Source of the DNA: Cognaticolwellia sediminilitoris | GTDB lineage: Bacteria; Pseudomonadota; Gammaproteobacteria; Enterobacterales; Alteromonadaceae | DNA length: 64,000 nt | NCBI GenBank assembly: GCA_002104535.1 | Contig: NBOG01000012.1 | Coordinates: 38,590-102,589, forward strand | Direction: 5' to 3' | In this document: positions 37,516-46,109 of the stretch, one piece after another | Numbering within the stretch: position 1 is the first letter of the stretch | How the letters are laid out: each line of letters begins with the position of its first letter | Program-made: the position numbers and the translations under genes | Notes under the pieces: model-generated | Told to the model about the DNA's origin: nothing | Seen by the model: the letters and a program-made list of their open reading frames with translations, nothing else | Databases searched by the model: none

Positions 37516-39607
37516 ATCTGCGCTCAATAACCAAGTTTTAAATAGCACTGATGATCAGCAAGGCGCTGAGATTTATCGCTCATTTAATCATGCGGCTCAG
37601 CGCTTAGCGGGCTTGGTGGCTGTCGATTACTTTTTTGCTAAAGAAATTAGCCAATGTGTGAGTTTTTTTGAATCAGTTGCAATTGAACATGACAGCAGCA
37701 ACAAGCAGTGGTTTCATTTATTAATCGCTTTAAGCGCTAGTTTACGTGATGGTCACAGTTGTTTACCGATATCTGAAGTTGCCGGAAAACGTTACTTTAC
37801 TGATGGCCTAACTAACGCGAGTGAAGCTGATAATGACTTGGCTCAACAGGGTTTTGAATTTGCTGATGTAAAGATCTTAAATGCTTTATTAGCAGCTTTA
37901 CCGTTAGCTGAAGATGAGCATCAACCGATTGTTTTACGTCATGGTCGGTTATATTTGCGTCGTTATTATCAATTCGAGCAAGAGCTAAAACAGGTAGTAC
38001 AAGCAAGAAGGACTATTACAGCAGAGACTGAAGTAAATACAAATGATGCACAATTAGCCGAAAGTTCAGCTGATTTCGATACCATTAAGCACATTATCGC
38101 GACATTGTTTCCAACATTAGCTGATGGAAGTGTTTCAGCAGAAGCAGAAATTGATTGGCAAGCAGTCGCGGTTGCTAATGCTATTAACAAAGATTTTGCC
38201 ATTATTGCTGGCGGTCCAGGTACAGGTAAAACTTACACAGTAACTAAATTATTGGCTGCACTGGTTATGCTCAACGGTGCTAAAAATAGCAGTAAAAGTA
38301 GAGATGATGATGTTGGTAATGCAGCGCCGAAAACAGCGCCTCGCATTGCCTTAGTGGCACCAACGGGTAAAGCCGCTCAACGCTTATCTGAATCTATCTC
38401 AAACGCCGTACAAGGTTTTCGCGGCAGTATTGATGATAAGGTTTTAGATTTAATTCCTGAGCAAGCGCAAACTATTCATCGCTTATTGGGCGTGATCCCA
38501 GAGCAGGTTAACTTTCGCCATCATCAAGAAAACTTACTCGCGATAGATATATTATTGATTGATGAAGTATCGATGGTTGACTTGCCGATGATGACGCGAA
38601 TTTTTCGGGCGTTACCGGCTAGCACCAAAGTGATTTTACTTGGCGATGCCGATCAATTGCCTTCCGTTGCGGTTGGTAGTGTATTAGCTGATTTTGCACC
38701 GCGTCCACATGTTGGCTACAGCGCTTTAAATCATAGTTACCTAGAACAAGTTACTGGCTATAAAACACTGACATTAGATCAGAGTCTTAGTAGCAATGAG
38801 CAATATAGTGCCAGTGATTGCGTGACCTTTTTGATGAAAAGTCGACGTTTTGATGGTGAAGGCGGCATAGGGAAAATCGCCAATAATGTTATTAACGGCC
38901 AATACCGTGAAAGTTGGCAATTATTAGCGCAAAATAGCGAGCTTGATGAACAGTCGCAGCTGACGTTATTGTCGGGCAGTATTGAAAGTTGGTTAACACC
39001 GCTGGTTGAGCAATATTATCTTGGCTTGAGTCAATGTGACAATGTTGAAGAGGCCTTTGCTTTACTGGCCAAGTTTAGAATTTTATCTTCAACCCGAAAA
39101 GGCCCGCAAGGTGTTGAAAGCCTTAACGCTATGGTGATAGAGATATTGCGAGATAAGGGCGCGATTGCTTTTAATCGTTTCGACAGCTCCAATAAAAACG
39201 ATAATACCAATGCTTTGTATCCGAGCCAGCCGATCATGATCACTGAAAATGATTATCGCTTAGGCGTATATAACGGTGATATCGGCTTGTTATGGAAAAA
39301 TGCTCAAGGCCATTTAATGGCGGTGTTTGAAAATGGCAAAGGTGGTTTTAATTGGATTTTACCTTCACGTTTGCCGAAGTTTGACACTGTTTACGCTATG
39401 ACTATTCATAAAACCCAAGGTAGTGAGTTTCAACATGTCGCTATGGTATTGCCTGAGCAGAAAGACAATAGATTATTGTCACGTGAATTATTATATACTG
39501 GCATTACTCGCGCTAAGCTGCAGTTAAGCATCGCCAGTAGCCAACATGTTTGGCAAAGTGGTGTAAGTCAGCAAGTTAAACGCCATTCTGGTTTGGCAGT
39601 CGATTAA
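37508..39607 (+). CDS. recD: RecBCD subunit RecD (exodeoxyribonuclease V alpha chain)
   Basis: SF1B 5'-3' helicase of about 700 aa. Walker A is GGPGTGKTYT (~235-244), DEVSMVD (~354-360) is motif II, and MTIHKTQGSEF (~632-642) is motif VI-like near the C-terminus. A longer frame begins at 37481, but the ATG at 37508 has AGGAGA 9 nt upstream (37493-37498) and overlaps the recB stop by 8 bp, so it is chosen. recC-recB-recD form one operon without the ptrA gene that separates recC and recB in E. coli. Confidence 0.95.
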   Translation: MSESALNNQVLNSTDDQQGAEIYRSFNHAAQRLAGLVAVDYFFAKEISQCVSFFESVAIEHDSSNKQWFHLLIALSASLRDGHSCLPISEVAGKRYFTDGLTNASEADNDLAQQGFEFADVKILNALLAALPLAEDEHQPIVLRHGRLYLRRYYQFEQELKQVVQARRTITAETEVNTNDAQLAESSADFDTIKHIIATLFPTLADGSVSAEAEIDWQAVAVANAINKDFAIIAGGPGTGKTYTVTKLLAALVMLNGAKNSSKSRDDDVGNAAPKTAPRIALVAPTGKAAQRLSESISNAVQGFRGSIDDKVLDLIPEQAQTIHRLLGVIPEQVNFRHHQENLLAIDILLIDEVSMVDLPMMTRIFRALPASTKVILLGDADQLPSVAVGSVLADFAPRPHVGYSALNHSYLEQVTGYKTLTLDQSLSSNEQYSASDCVTFLMKSRRFDGEGGIGKIANNVINGQYRESWQLLAQNSELDEQSQLTLLSGSIESWLTPLVEQYYLGLSQCDNVEEAFALLAKFRILSSTRKGPQGVESLNAMVIEILRDKGAIAFNRFDSSNKNDNTNALYPSQPIMITENDYRLGVYNGDIGLLWKNAQGHLMAVFENGKGGFNWILPSRLPKFDTVYAMTIHKTQGSEFQHVAMVLPEQKDNRLLSRELLYTGITRAKLQLSIASSQHVWQSGVSQQVKRHSGLAVD

Positions 39608-39659
39608 ATTCTTCAGACTGCGGCTGATATTGATAAAAATTAAACAAGTAAGTTGAGAA

Positions 39660-40259
39660 ATGAAGTTAATAGAAATTGAAAAAGCCACGTATCGTAAACA
39701 CCTAAATATTATTATCGTTAGCTTTATTGCTAGTTTACTGGTTCTAGCTCTGGCATATGGTCAAGGTTTGATCATGGTATTTGCAGATAACAATATCATT
39801 ACCGAAACTACAATAAGCACTGGAAGTGGCGCTGAAGGACTCGCTAATGAAAAGACAAGTGAAGCGCTAGCCAGTGAAGAAACGGCGCCGAATAATTTCA
39901 AATTTAATTTTTTCGGTGTATTACTCGCGTTATTAACCTGTGTTTTTGCCTTACATAAACTGCGTGCTAGTGCGTTTTTTAGGGAAGTTTATTATGTGTG
40001 GCAAGTTAAGCAGCTGCAAAATTTAATCTATCGTAAGTTGAAAAAGATTAAGGCGGCAGCAGAAAATGATGATGTTAATGCCTTGGTTATTTTGAGTTTT
40101 TATTATGCTAGCTTAAAACAAGTTTATTTATTAGATGACAATACCTTAACAATGTCTAAACTCAATAAAGATATTAGTGAATTGAATACACGCATAGAAA
40201 ATAAAAATTTAGCCATAACAGCCGATCAGTTTGATAAGGCTATGTTGGCTAATTACTAA
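39660..40259 (+). CDS. DUF3087 membrane protein
   Basis: 199 aa with two transmembrane helices (~17-40, IIIVSFIASLLVLALAYGQG; and ~80-97, FFGVLLALLTCVFALHKL) and a soluble C-terminal tail. The N-terminal YRKHLNIIIVSFIASLL pattern is that of the DUF3087 family of Alteromonadales and Vibrionales. Function is unknown. A small acidic loop separates the helices. It lies 52 bp after recD, on the same strand. Confidence 0.75.
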   Translation: MKLIEIEKATYRKHLNIIIVSFIASLLVLALAYGQGLIMVFADNNIITETTISTGSGAEGLANEKTSEALASEETAPNNFKFNFFGVLLALLTCVFALHKLRASAFFREVYYVWQVKQLQNLIYRKLKKIKAAAENDDVNALVILSFYYASLKQVYLLDDNTLTMSKLNKDISELNTRIENKNLAITADQFDKAMLANY

Positions 40260-40280
40260 AATAAATATGAGGAAGTTAGC

Positions 40281-40670
40281 ATGTTAGGTTACGTGACGTT
40301 AGGTACCAATAATTTAGAACGAGCAGTGGCATTTTACGATGAATTGTTTGGCTCTATAGGCGCAGGGCGCTTCCTAGAAACTGAGCAATTTGTTGCTTGG
40401 GCTAAATCACCAGACCAGCCAGGTATGGCTATTACCAAACCGTTTGATGGTAAACCAGCGACAGTCGGCAATGGAGTGATGGTGGCGATTCAAATGGACT
40501 CGACCGATCAGGTTGATGCTTTCTATAAAAAAGCCCTTGAATTAGGCGCAACTTGTGAAGGTCCAACGGGTTATAGAGGCGAGATGGAAGGCTTTTATGC
40601 TGGTTACTTTAGAGATTTAGACGGCAATAAACTGAATGCTTTTTATGTCAATATGACACCTGCAGGATAA
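40281..40670 (+). CDS. VOC-superfamily (glyoxalase-like) protein
   Basis: 129 aa with two βαβββ VOC modules (LGYVTLGTNNLERAVAFYDE and the C-terminal YFRDLDGNKLNAFYV). VOC proteins include glyoxalases, dioxygenases and fosfomycin-resistance enzymes, so no substrate can be named. GAGGAAG precedes the ATG. It is in series with DUF3087, with a 21-bp gap. Confidence 0.85.
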   Translation: MLGYVTLGTNNLERAVAFYDELFGSIGAGRFLETEQFVAWAKSPDQPGMAITKPFDGKPATVGNGVMVAIQMDSTDQVDAFYKKALELGATCEGPTGYRGEMEGFYAGYFRDLDGNKLNAFYVNMTPAG

Positions 40671-40725
40671 TTTTTTTGCATCAATAAAGCGAGTTATTAA
40701 ATAAGAAAAGGATAAAACACTGCAC

Positions 40726-40986
40726 ATGAAGAAGTTAAAAAATGAAGCTGAATTATTGAAAAAAGCCATCATCATTGGTGAAGGTTACGCAAAAAATAGA
40801 GGTTACAAAGGCTTTTCATCGACTAATGCCGCGAAGGAAAAAATTGAAAGCTTATATCGTTTATTGGTCAATGATAAACTGATACAGCCGTTACCAAAAG
40901 ACGGTGAAGACTTAGCGAGTATGAAGCATAAACTAGCCTTGTGGATCGCAAAGCAGTTACCGGAAGACCACCCTTTATTAAAGTAA
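40726..40986 (+). CDS. DUF5062 small protein
   Basis: 86 aa, with the EGYAKNRGYKGFSSTNAAKEK stretch characteristic of the DUF5062 family of Vibrio and Shewanella relatives. It is soluble and lysine-rich. Function is unknown. It follows the VOC gene by 55 bp. Confidence 0.65.
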   Translation: MKKLKNEAELLKKAIIIGEGYAKNRGYKGFSSTNAAKEKIESLYRLLVNDKLIQPLPKDGEDLASMKHKLALWIAKQLPEDHPLLK

Positions 40987-41156
40987 TTTAGTTTTTTAAG
41001 TCATTAAAAATCTAGAATATTGCAGCAATCAGATTGGCTACGTTAGCCGGTTTAATTGCTCTTTTAGTATTAATACTGTCGAATATTGTTAGTAAGTTAT
41101 ATTGATGAAACTGAACTCGTAAATAGATTTCGCAAACAGAGAAATAAGTCAGCACT

Positions 41157-41336
41157 ATGAATCGTAAAAAGAAAATCAATCAAACCTTGAAAGCCAAGGT
41201 TAAGAAAATGAATGCCAAGCAGCAAAAATCTAATAAGCCTAAATATATCTCTAAGGCTGAACGTGCTGCGATTGCCGAGAAAGAAGCTGAAGCGGCAGTT
41301 GAAGGTGGCTCTTCAGAAAATACCACTGAAATATAA
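41157..41336 (+). CDS. Small basic DUF2986-family protein (59 aa)
   Basis: A complete 59-codon frame of ATG to TAA encodes a very basic N-terminus (MNRKKKINQTLKAKVKKMNA) and KPKYISKAERAAIAE, the DUF2986 consensus, with an acidic C-terminus. It is too short for common ORF cut-offs. Function is unknown. The basic nature suggests RNA or ribosome association, which is inference. Confidence 0.7.
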   Translation: MNRKKKINQTLKAKVKKMNAKQQKSNKPKYISKAERAAIAEKEAEAAVEGGSSENTTEI

Positions 41337-41962
41337 GCAGTAGATTCGTAGGGGCGACTTCAGTCGCCAGACCACCGGTATCTGGGTTAAATTCATATTC
41401 TGCAATGTATCCAACCAGACGAATAATATTATCCCAATTGATATGGCTTGTGCTTTATTCCTTCGTAGGGGCGACTTTAGTCGCCAGACCACAGATATCT
41501 GGATTAACTTCATATTCTGCAATGTATCCAACCAGACGGGGTGAATCCCACTCTAACATCCACGCAATACCATCAAACAGGCGAATAAATTCGCCCCTAC
41601 AGGTTTGAATCACTTCTCAGTGGTGAGAAATGTTTTATCTTGAGCACTTGTAGGTCGGGCTTTAGCCCGACAAAATCAAAACAGACGAGTGTGTTGGCCT
41701 AAAGACCAACCTACATAACCTGAAATCTTGACCAATCGTAGGGGCGACTTCAGTCGCCTTTTTGTGTTTGATCTTTAGCCATCGTTTAACCACCCAGGAC
41801 AACAATGTGAAGCTAAGAAATTTATTCACAGGGAGGAAACAATGAGGACTAAATGAGAAAAATCGTAACAACTTACTTTAAAACCTCATTCTCTTCTCCT
41901 TCATTTCTCCCTGTGAAATAATCAAATTACTGCAAACGACAGCCCCAAAACGAATATAAAAC
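41337..41962. repeat. REP/BIME-like palindrome cluster and inverted repeat
   Basis: 626 bp without a gene. Seen are six REP-like palindromes in mixed orientation: GTAGGGGCGACTTCAGTCGCC at 41348-41368, the same with one change at 41465-41485, an inverted copy at 41580-41600, GTAGGTCGGGCTTTAGCCCG type at 41650-41671, a variant inverted copy at 41693-41714, and the first type again at 41738-41758. The first two lie in ~74-bp direct repeats spaced 117 bp (41347-41421, 41464-41538). A separate inverted repeat TTCACAGGGAG / CTCCCTGTGAA lies at 41825-41835 and 41907-41917. These resemble REP elements mobilised by RAYT transposases; no RAYT gene is in the window. Confidence 0.8.
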
Positions 41963-42772
41963 CTACCACTTTTTACGTGGTTTAAATACTTTGTGTTGCT
42001 CGGTGTCGTGGGTTTGGTTATAAATTTTACGGTGGACATTTTTGCCCATTAAAATTCTTATTTGATAATACGACTCGCGGAACAAGGCCCAGCCTTTGCT
42101 GTCATTCCAGCTATTGTTATAGAGCTTTTTATTTGCGGCGAGTGCATCCGGTGATTTCTTGATTAACGATTGTGCGAAGGCTTGTGCATCAGCTAAAGGT
42201 GTTGCTGTAACTGTTGTTACTAAGTTTAACGCTAAGGCTTGCTCGCCGGTAAATGTTTCTGCCGTCATAGCGAGTTTTTTGGCTTGATCAATGGCAATCA
42301 AATCACGCAGTGCAACAGTACCGCCCATATCTGGAATTAAGCCCCATTTACCTTCCATAATTGATAAAGAACTATCGGCAGTCGCGAATCTGAAGTCGGC
42401 ACCTAGGGCAATTTGTAGCCCGCCCCCCCAACAACGTCCGTGGATTGCACAAATAACGGGTACCGGTATCTCTTGCCAACCCGTTGATACCACTTGCGCT
42501 AAATTTGCGCGCCAAGGTAGGGCTTTAAACAACAGTTTTATCATACTCATGGGCGATTTCATGATGGATTTAACATCTAAGCCTGAGCAAAAGTCATCAC
42601 CACTACCAGAGACGATAACCGCCCGAATATCTCGATTTTTTTTCAAGCTTTTAATGGTATTGCGGATAGCGATAAACATCGCCATATCTAAAGCATTCAA
42701 TTTATCTGCACGGTTTAGTTTAACGTGGGCAATGTTGTTGCTGATTTCTATCGTTACTCTTGGCTCAGTCAT
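41963..42772 (-). CDS. Enoyl-CoA hydratase/isomerase (crotonase) family protein
   Basis: 269 aa with the crotonase fold. The CoA-binding/oxyanion region is seen in VSGSGDDFCSGLDVKS (~56-71) and IHGRCWGGGLQIALGADF (~109-126), then GLIPDMGGT. These enzymes hydrate or isomerise acyl-CoAs. The Glu of MEGKWG lies in the catalytic region, but the reaction cannot be fixed from sequence. The ATG is preceded by AGGAAAC. It is transcribed alone and convergent to the REP cluster. Confidence 0.88.
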   Translation of the reverse strand: MTEPRVTIEISNNIAHVKLNRADKLNALDMAMFIAIRNTIKSLKKNRDIRAVIVSGSGDDFCSGLDVKSIMKSPMSMIKLLFKALPWRANLAQVVSTGWQEIPVPVICAIHGRCWGGGLQIALGADFRFATADSSLSIMEGKWGLIPDMGGTVALRDLIAIDQAKKLAMTAETFTGEQALALNLVTTVTATPLADAQAFAQSLIKKSPDALAANKKLYNNSWNDSKGWALFRESYYQIRILMGKNVHRKIYNQTHDTEQHKVFKPRKKW

Positions 42773-42972
42773 GAAGTTTCCTGGCTACATTAGCAATTTG
42801 CTGGCAATAAAATAATGTATTGATTTGATGGTATGACCAGTACCTTAGCGAAAGCGTGAATTGATGTCTACATTTAGGCGGTATTGTCTGAGTTGAATAC
42901 TTGTAAATGCAGTGAATTTATCGCACATTGTGGCTAGACAAATTTATATTCTAGCAACCATGGCGAAATTTC

Positions 42973-44019
42973 ATGAAAAGCACTTTACTTCTCTCTACTT
43001 TTTTAACTATTGCAAGCTCACAATTATTATTTGCTGAACAAGCGCAAGCGAGCGACGAAGCTATTTTTGCCATCGCAATTCACGGCGGTGCTGGCACGAT
43101 TGACAGAAGTAAGATGACAGCTGAAAAGCGACTCGCTTATGAGTCAGCGCTTAAACAAGCGCGCGATAGCGGATATGCCATTTTAGCGCAGGGTAAGTCT
43201 AGCCAAGCTGCAGTGATTGCAGCGATTCAAATATTAGAAAACTCGCCGTTATTTAATGCCGGCAAGGGCGCGGTTTATACCTTTGATGGCGAGCATGAGC
43301 TTGATGCCTCAATCATGAATGGCAAAACCTTAAATGCAGGAGCCGTGTCGGGCGTTAAAACGGTAAAAAGTCCAATCGCATTGGCTGAAAGCGTGATGGA
43401 AAAATCAGTTCATGTCATGCTCAGTGGTGAAGGTGCTGAAGACTTTGCTCGGCAGCAGGGCTTAGCAAGTGTTGAAAATAGTTATTTCGATACGGATGCG
43501 AGATATCAGTCCTTATTAAAAGCAAAAAAGAAGTTAGCTGAAAAAGAAAAAGAGCTAAAAGATTTTCAAGCTGCCCATAAAACCCTAAATAATGAATATA
43601 AATATGGTACGGTTGGCGCAGTAGCGCTTGATAAGTCAGGCACGATAACGGCAGGTACAAGTACGGGCGGCATGACCGCTAAACGCTTTGGTCGCATTGG
43701 TGATGCGCCAATAATTGGTGCGGGTACTTATGCTAATAATGACAGTTGCGCCGTGTCCGCAACTGGACATGGCGAGTACTTTATTCGCTATCATGTCGCC
43801 GCTGATATCTGTGCTCGTATGCAGTATCAAGGTATAAGTCTTGAAAAAGCTGCGGATGTGGTGATTAATGATGTTCTGGTTAAAGCGGGCGGTTCGGGCG
43901 GCATTATCGCGATTGATACCGCAGGCAATATTACTATGCCATTTAATAGCACAGGTATGTATCGTGCGAGTAAATCGTCAAACGGTGACGAGTTTGTAGG
44001 AATATTTAAAGATGATTAA
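42973..44019 (+). CDS. iaaA: Exported isoaspartyl peptidase / L-asparaginase (Ntn hydrolase)
   Basis: 348 aa. A signal peptide (KSTLLLSTFLTIASSQLLFA) is followed by HGGAGTIDRSKM (~36-47) of threonine aspartases (family T2). The autoproteolysis site falls before Thr213 in KYGTVGAVAL, which becomes the nucleophile; GTSTGGMTAKRFGRIGDAP (~228-246) is the next catalytic segment. The enzyme removes beta-aspartyl dipeptides or asparagine in the periplasm. Its stop overlaps the next gene by 8 bp, so they form an operon. Confidence 0.9.
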   Translation: MKSTLLLSTFLTIASSQLLFAEQAQASDEAIFAIAIHGGAGTIDRSKMTAEKRLAYESALKQARDSGYAILAQGKSSQAAVIAAIQILENSPLFNAGKGAVYTFDGEHELDASIMNGKTLNAGAVSGVKTVKSPIALAESVMEKSVHVMLSGEGAEDFARQQGLASVENSYFDTDARYQSLLKAKKKLAEKEKELKDFQAAHKTLNNEYKYGTVGAVALDKSGTITAGTSTGGMTAKRFGRIGDAPIIGAGTYANNDSCAVSATGHGEYFIRYHVAADICARMQYQGISLEKAADVVINDVLVKAGGSGGIIAIDTAGNITMPFNSTGMYRASKSSNGDEFVGIFKDD

Positions 44020-44539
44020 ATCAGTTAATAAAGGCAATAAACTATTCCGTTTAATAAAGTCTCGTTTTTTGATGACAGGCGCAGGGCTAGCATTGTTATT
44101 AACGCTTGGCGCTTGTTCAGACGATGTTGGTAAGGTCAGTTTAGGGCTTTTTACCACTAAAGATGTGGTGATAAAAGCTAAACAAGACCCTATTATTAGT
44201 GGCGTAACGTGTCATATTAGTCATATTGAAGCGGATTTAGATTTTTCGGATCCTTCTGATATGAGTATTGCCTGCAGGCAGACGGGTGAAATAACCGTAG
44301 AGGCGTTAGCTAAAATTGATCGTTCTAAAAATGGTGAAGTAATTTTTAAAGAATCTAAAAGCATTTTATTGAAAAACTTAAAAGTCAGACGTATTTATGA
44401 TGCAGAAAATAAAACCCTGATTTATTTGTCTTATTCAACTAAAGAATCATCGGGTAGTCATCACCACTCGCTATCAACGGTGCCTTTATATAAAACTCAA
44501 GCTTGGCAATGGGCTTTAGCGCAAAATAATAAAAATTAA
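44012..44539 (+). CDS. CreA-like lipoprotein
   Basis: 175 aa with an N-terminal hydrophobic segment ending LTLGAC, a lipobox-like site with Cys ~35. The body has VGKVSLGLFTTKDVVIKA and the DP-x-x-SGVTCHISH pattern of the CreA family, whose function is unknown. The ATG overlaps the iaaA stop by 8 bp. A membrane-anchored periplasmic location is inferred. Confidence 0.8.
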   Translation: MIKSVNKGNKLFRLIKSRFLMTGAGLALLLTLGACSDDVGKVSLGLFTTKDVVIKAKQDPIISGVTCHISHIEADLDFSDPSDMSIACRQTGEITVEALAKIDRSKNGEVIFKESKSILLKNLKVRRIYDAENKTLIYLSYSTKESSGSHHHSLSTVPLYKTQAWQWALAQNNKN

Positions 44540-44629
44540 CTAATAAATAGCTGCGCTTGGATCAAGGTTTATTTAAGAAAATAACACTGATATAAAGCCA
44601 AAGCGATGAAGATAAGAAGTAGAAGAATT

Positions 44630-45412
44630 ATGTTGGCAAAACTATTTAGCCCGAAAGAAATTATCGATCAAAACACGCAAAGTTGGATATTTGATACTTT
44701 TGCCTGGGCAATCGAAAACTTTGATATTAATGTTTTAAAAAATGAAACCCGTTTAATTTTACCTACCAATGAGTTTTATCCGGGAAAAGTCAGTAGTATC
44801 GAAGAAATGGCGCAAGCGATGTTCATCAATACCAAAAAGTATGCGGGTATGCAAAATTGGCCGATACAGATCACGACATCGGCACCGGCTATAGCGACTT
44901 CAATTGAGGACTTACGATTAGGGACTGTTTTACGTGGTGAGCAGGCTGATGTTGGGTTAAACCTAGTGAGTGAGCCTTTATTGTTGGGCTATAACGCCAA
45001 CCAAGTGAATCAACCTCAAGATTTAATCGCAGGAATTGGCCAAACTCTTGCCAGCATTTTAGTGACGTCAAATAAGGTATTACCGCCAGGGGGAAAAGAG
45101 TATTTACCTCAAGCAATTGATTTGGTCGCTTGTTTTATGGGCTTTGGGGTTATTTTTGCTAATACGGCTTACCAATTTAGAGGTGGTTGTGGCTCGTGCA
45201 ATAATGCCAGTTTAAATCGTCAAGCGACGTTGACCGAGCCGGAAACATTGTATGCATTAGCACTTTTTTGTGTTTTGAAAAAAGAACCTGTAAAAGTGGT
45301 TAAGGGGCATTTAAAAGCGCATTTGAAAAAAGATTTTGTTAGTGCTTATAAAAGTATTGAGCAATCGCTTGTGACGACAACTCAACCGGCATTATTAGCT
45401 TTTACAGGTTAA
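44630..45412 (+). CDS. Conserved-looking hypothetical protein
   Basis: I do not recognise a family. The frame opens at 44606, but the ATG at 44630 (MLAKLFSPKEIID) is a plausible alternative and is used here; neither has a clear ribosome-binding site. It is about 260 aa and soluble, with a hydrophobic region (~165-185, IDLVACFMGFGVIFANTAY) just before GGCGSCNNASLNRQ, a CxxC pair that could bind metal or form a disulfide. It is alone between the CreA-like gene and the CBS gene. Confidence 0.55.
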   Translation: MLAKLFSPKEIIDQNTQSWIFDTFAWAIENFDINVLKNETRLILPTNEFYPGKVSSIEEMAQAMFINTKKYAGMQNWPIQITTSAPAIATSIEDLRLGTVLRGEQADVGLNLVSEPLLLGYNANQVNQPQDLIAGIGQTLASILVTSNKVLPPGGKEYLPQAIDLVACFMGFGVIFANTAYQFRGGCGSCNNASLNRQATLTEPETLYALALFCVLKKEPVKVVKGHLKAHLKKDFVSAYKSIEQSLVTTTQPALLAFTG

Positions 45413-45558
45413 GGAAAATTAATTTAAAAAAAGTTGATAAATTTTTTGGTAAATGGATGATTTATTTGCAAATGCGTCTACAGTTAATGATATATAAGAA
45501 AGATATAATGTCATTTGTGTACAACGTTAGGCTATCAGTATAATTTTAGGGATCCAAT

Positions 45559-45978
45559 ATGGAATCATTACAAGTCAAAGAATATATGAACCATTATCCA
45601 GTAACTTTCACACCAGAAATGGTGGTTGAAGAAGCCGCGCTACGGTTTTTGAAAACCAAGCAAATTGGTGGTCCAGTTATCGATAAAAGTAATCGTTTAA
45701 TTGGCTTTTTATCAGAAAGTGACGTATTGGCTAAAATGATAGAAACCATTTATTACAATGAACATTTTGCCGATGTGAATGATCTCATGCGCAAAGACGT
45801 TTTAACGGTAAAACCTTACGACAGCGTTATTGAACTCGGCCAACAAATGCTGACAAATAAACCTAAGGTTTATCCGGTTGTTGATGATGACTTAAACCTA
45901 GTTGGTACTATCTCGCGAAATGATGTCCTGCGTGCGGTAGATTTTCATTTACGCTCGGGTTTCAAAGGCAAAAAATAG
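45559..45978 (+). CDS. CBS-domain protein (tandem CBS pair)
   Basis: 139 aa, essentially two CBS domains (~5-60 and ~72-135), with KTKQIGGPVIDKSNRLIGFLSESDV and VYPVVDDDLNLVGTISRNDV. CBS pairs bind adenine nucleotides such as AMP, ATP or S-adenosylmethionine and act as sensors. GGGAT precedes the ATG. No partner enzyme is fused or adjacent. Confidence 0.85.
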   Translation: MESLQVKEYMNHYPVTFTPEMVVEEAALRFLKTKQIGGPVIDKSNRLIGFLSESDVLAKMIETIYYNEHFADVNDLMRKDVLTVKPYDSVIELGQQMLTNKPKVYPVVDDDLNLVGTISRNDVLRAVDFHLRSGFKGKK

Positions 45979-45997
45979 TCATTAGTAATAAGTTAAT

Positions 45998-46017
45998 GCG
46001 TTAGCAATAGTTAACGC
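45998..46017 (+). terminator. Weak hairpin after the CBS gene
   Basis: GCGTTA (45998-46003) pairs with TAACGC (46012-46017) over an 8-nt loop, followed by a broken T-rich stretch. It may be a weak terminator. Confidence 0.4.
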
Positions 46018-46109
46018 CTTACTTTGTTAGTGCTTTATCGGCTATAAATATTCAATTGCCATTATTTACCTGTTAAACTGGCTTTTTTACTATCCGTTTT
46101 GAGTCTGTT

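Noticed and set aside
41313..41608. Small ORFs on both strands in the REP region
   Set aside because: They read through palindromes and the duplicated unit; the repeated protein segments come from the DNA repeats, not coding selection.
42291..42815. 174-residue plus-strand ORF across the crotonase gene
   Set aside because: Antisense to the conserved enoyl-CoA hydratase; no domain or ribosome-binding site.
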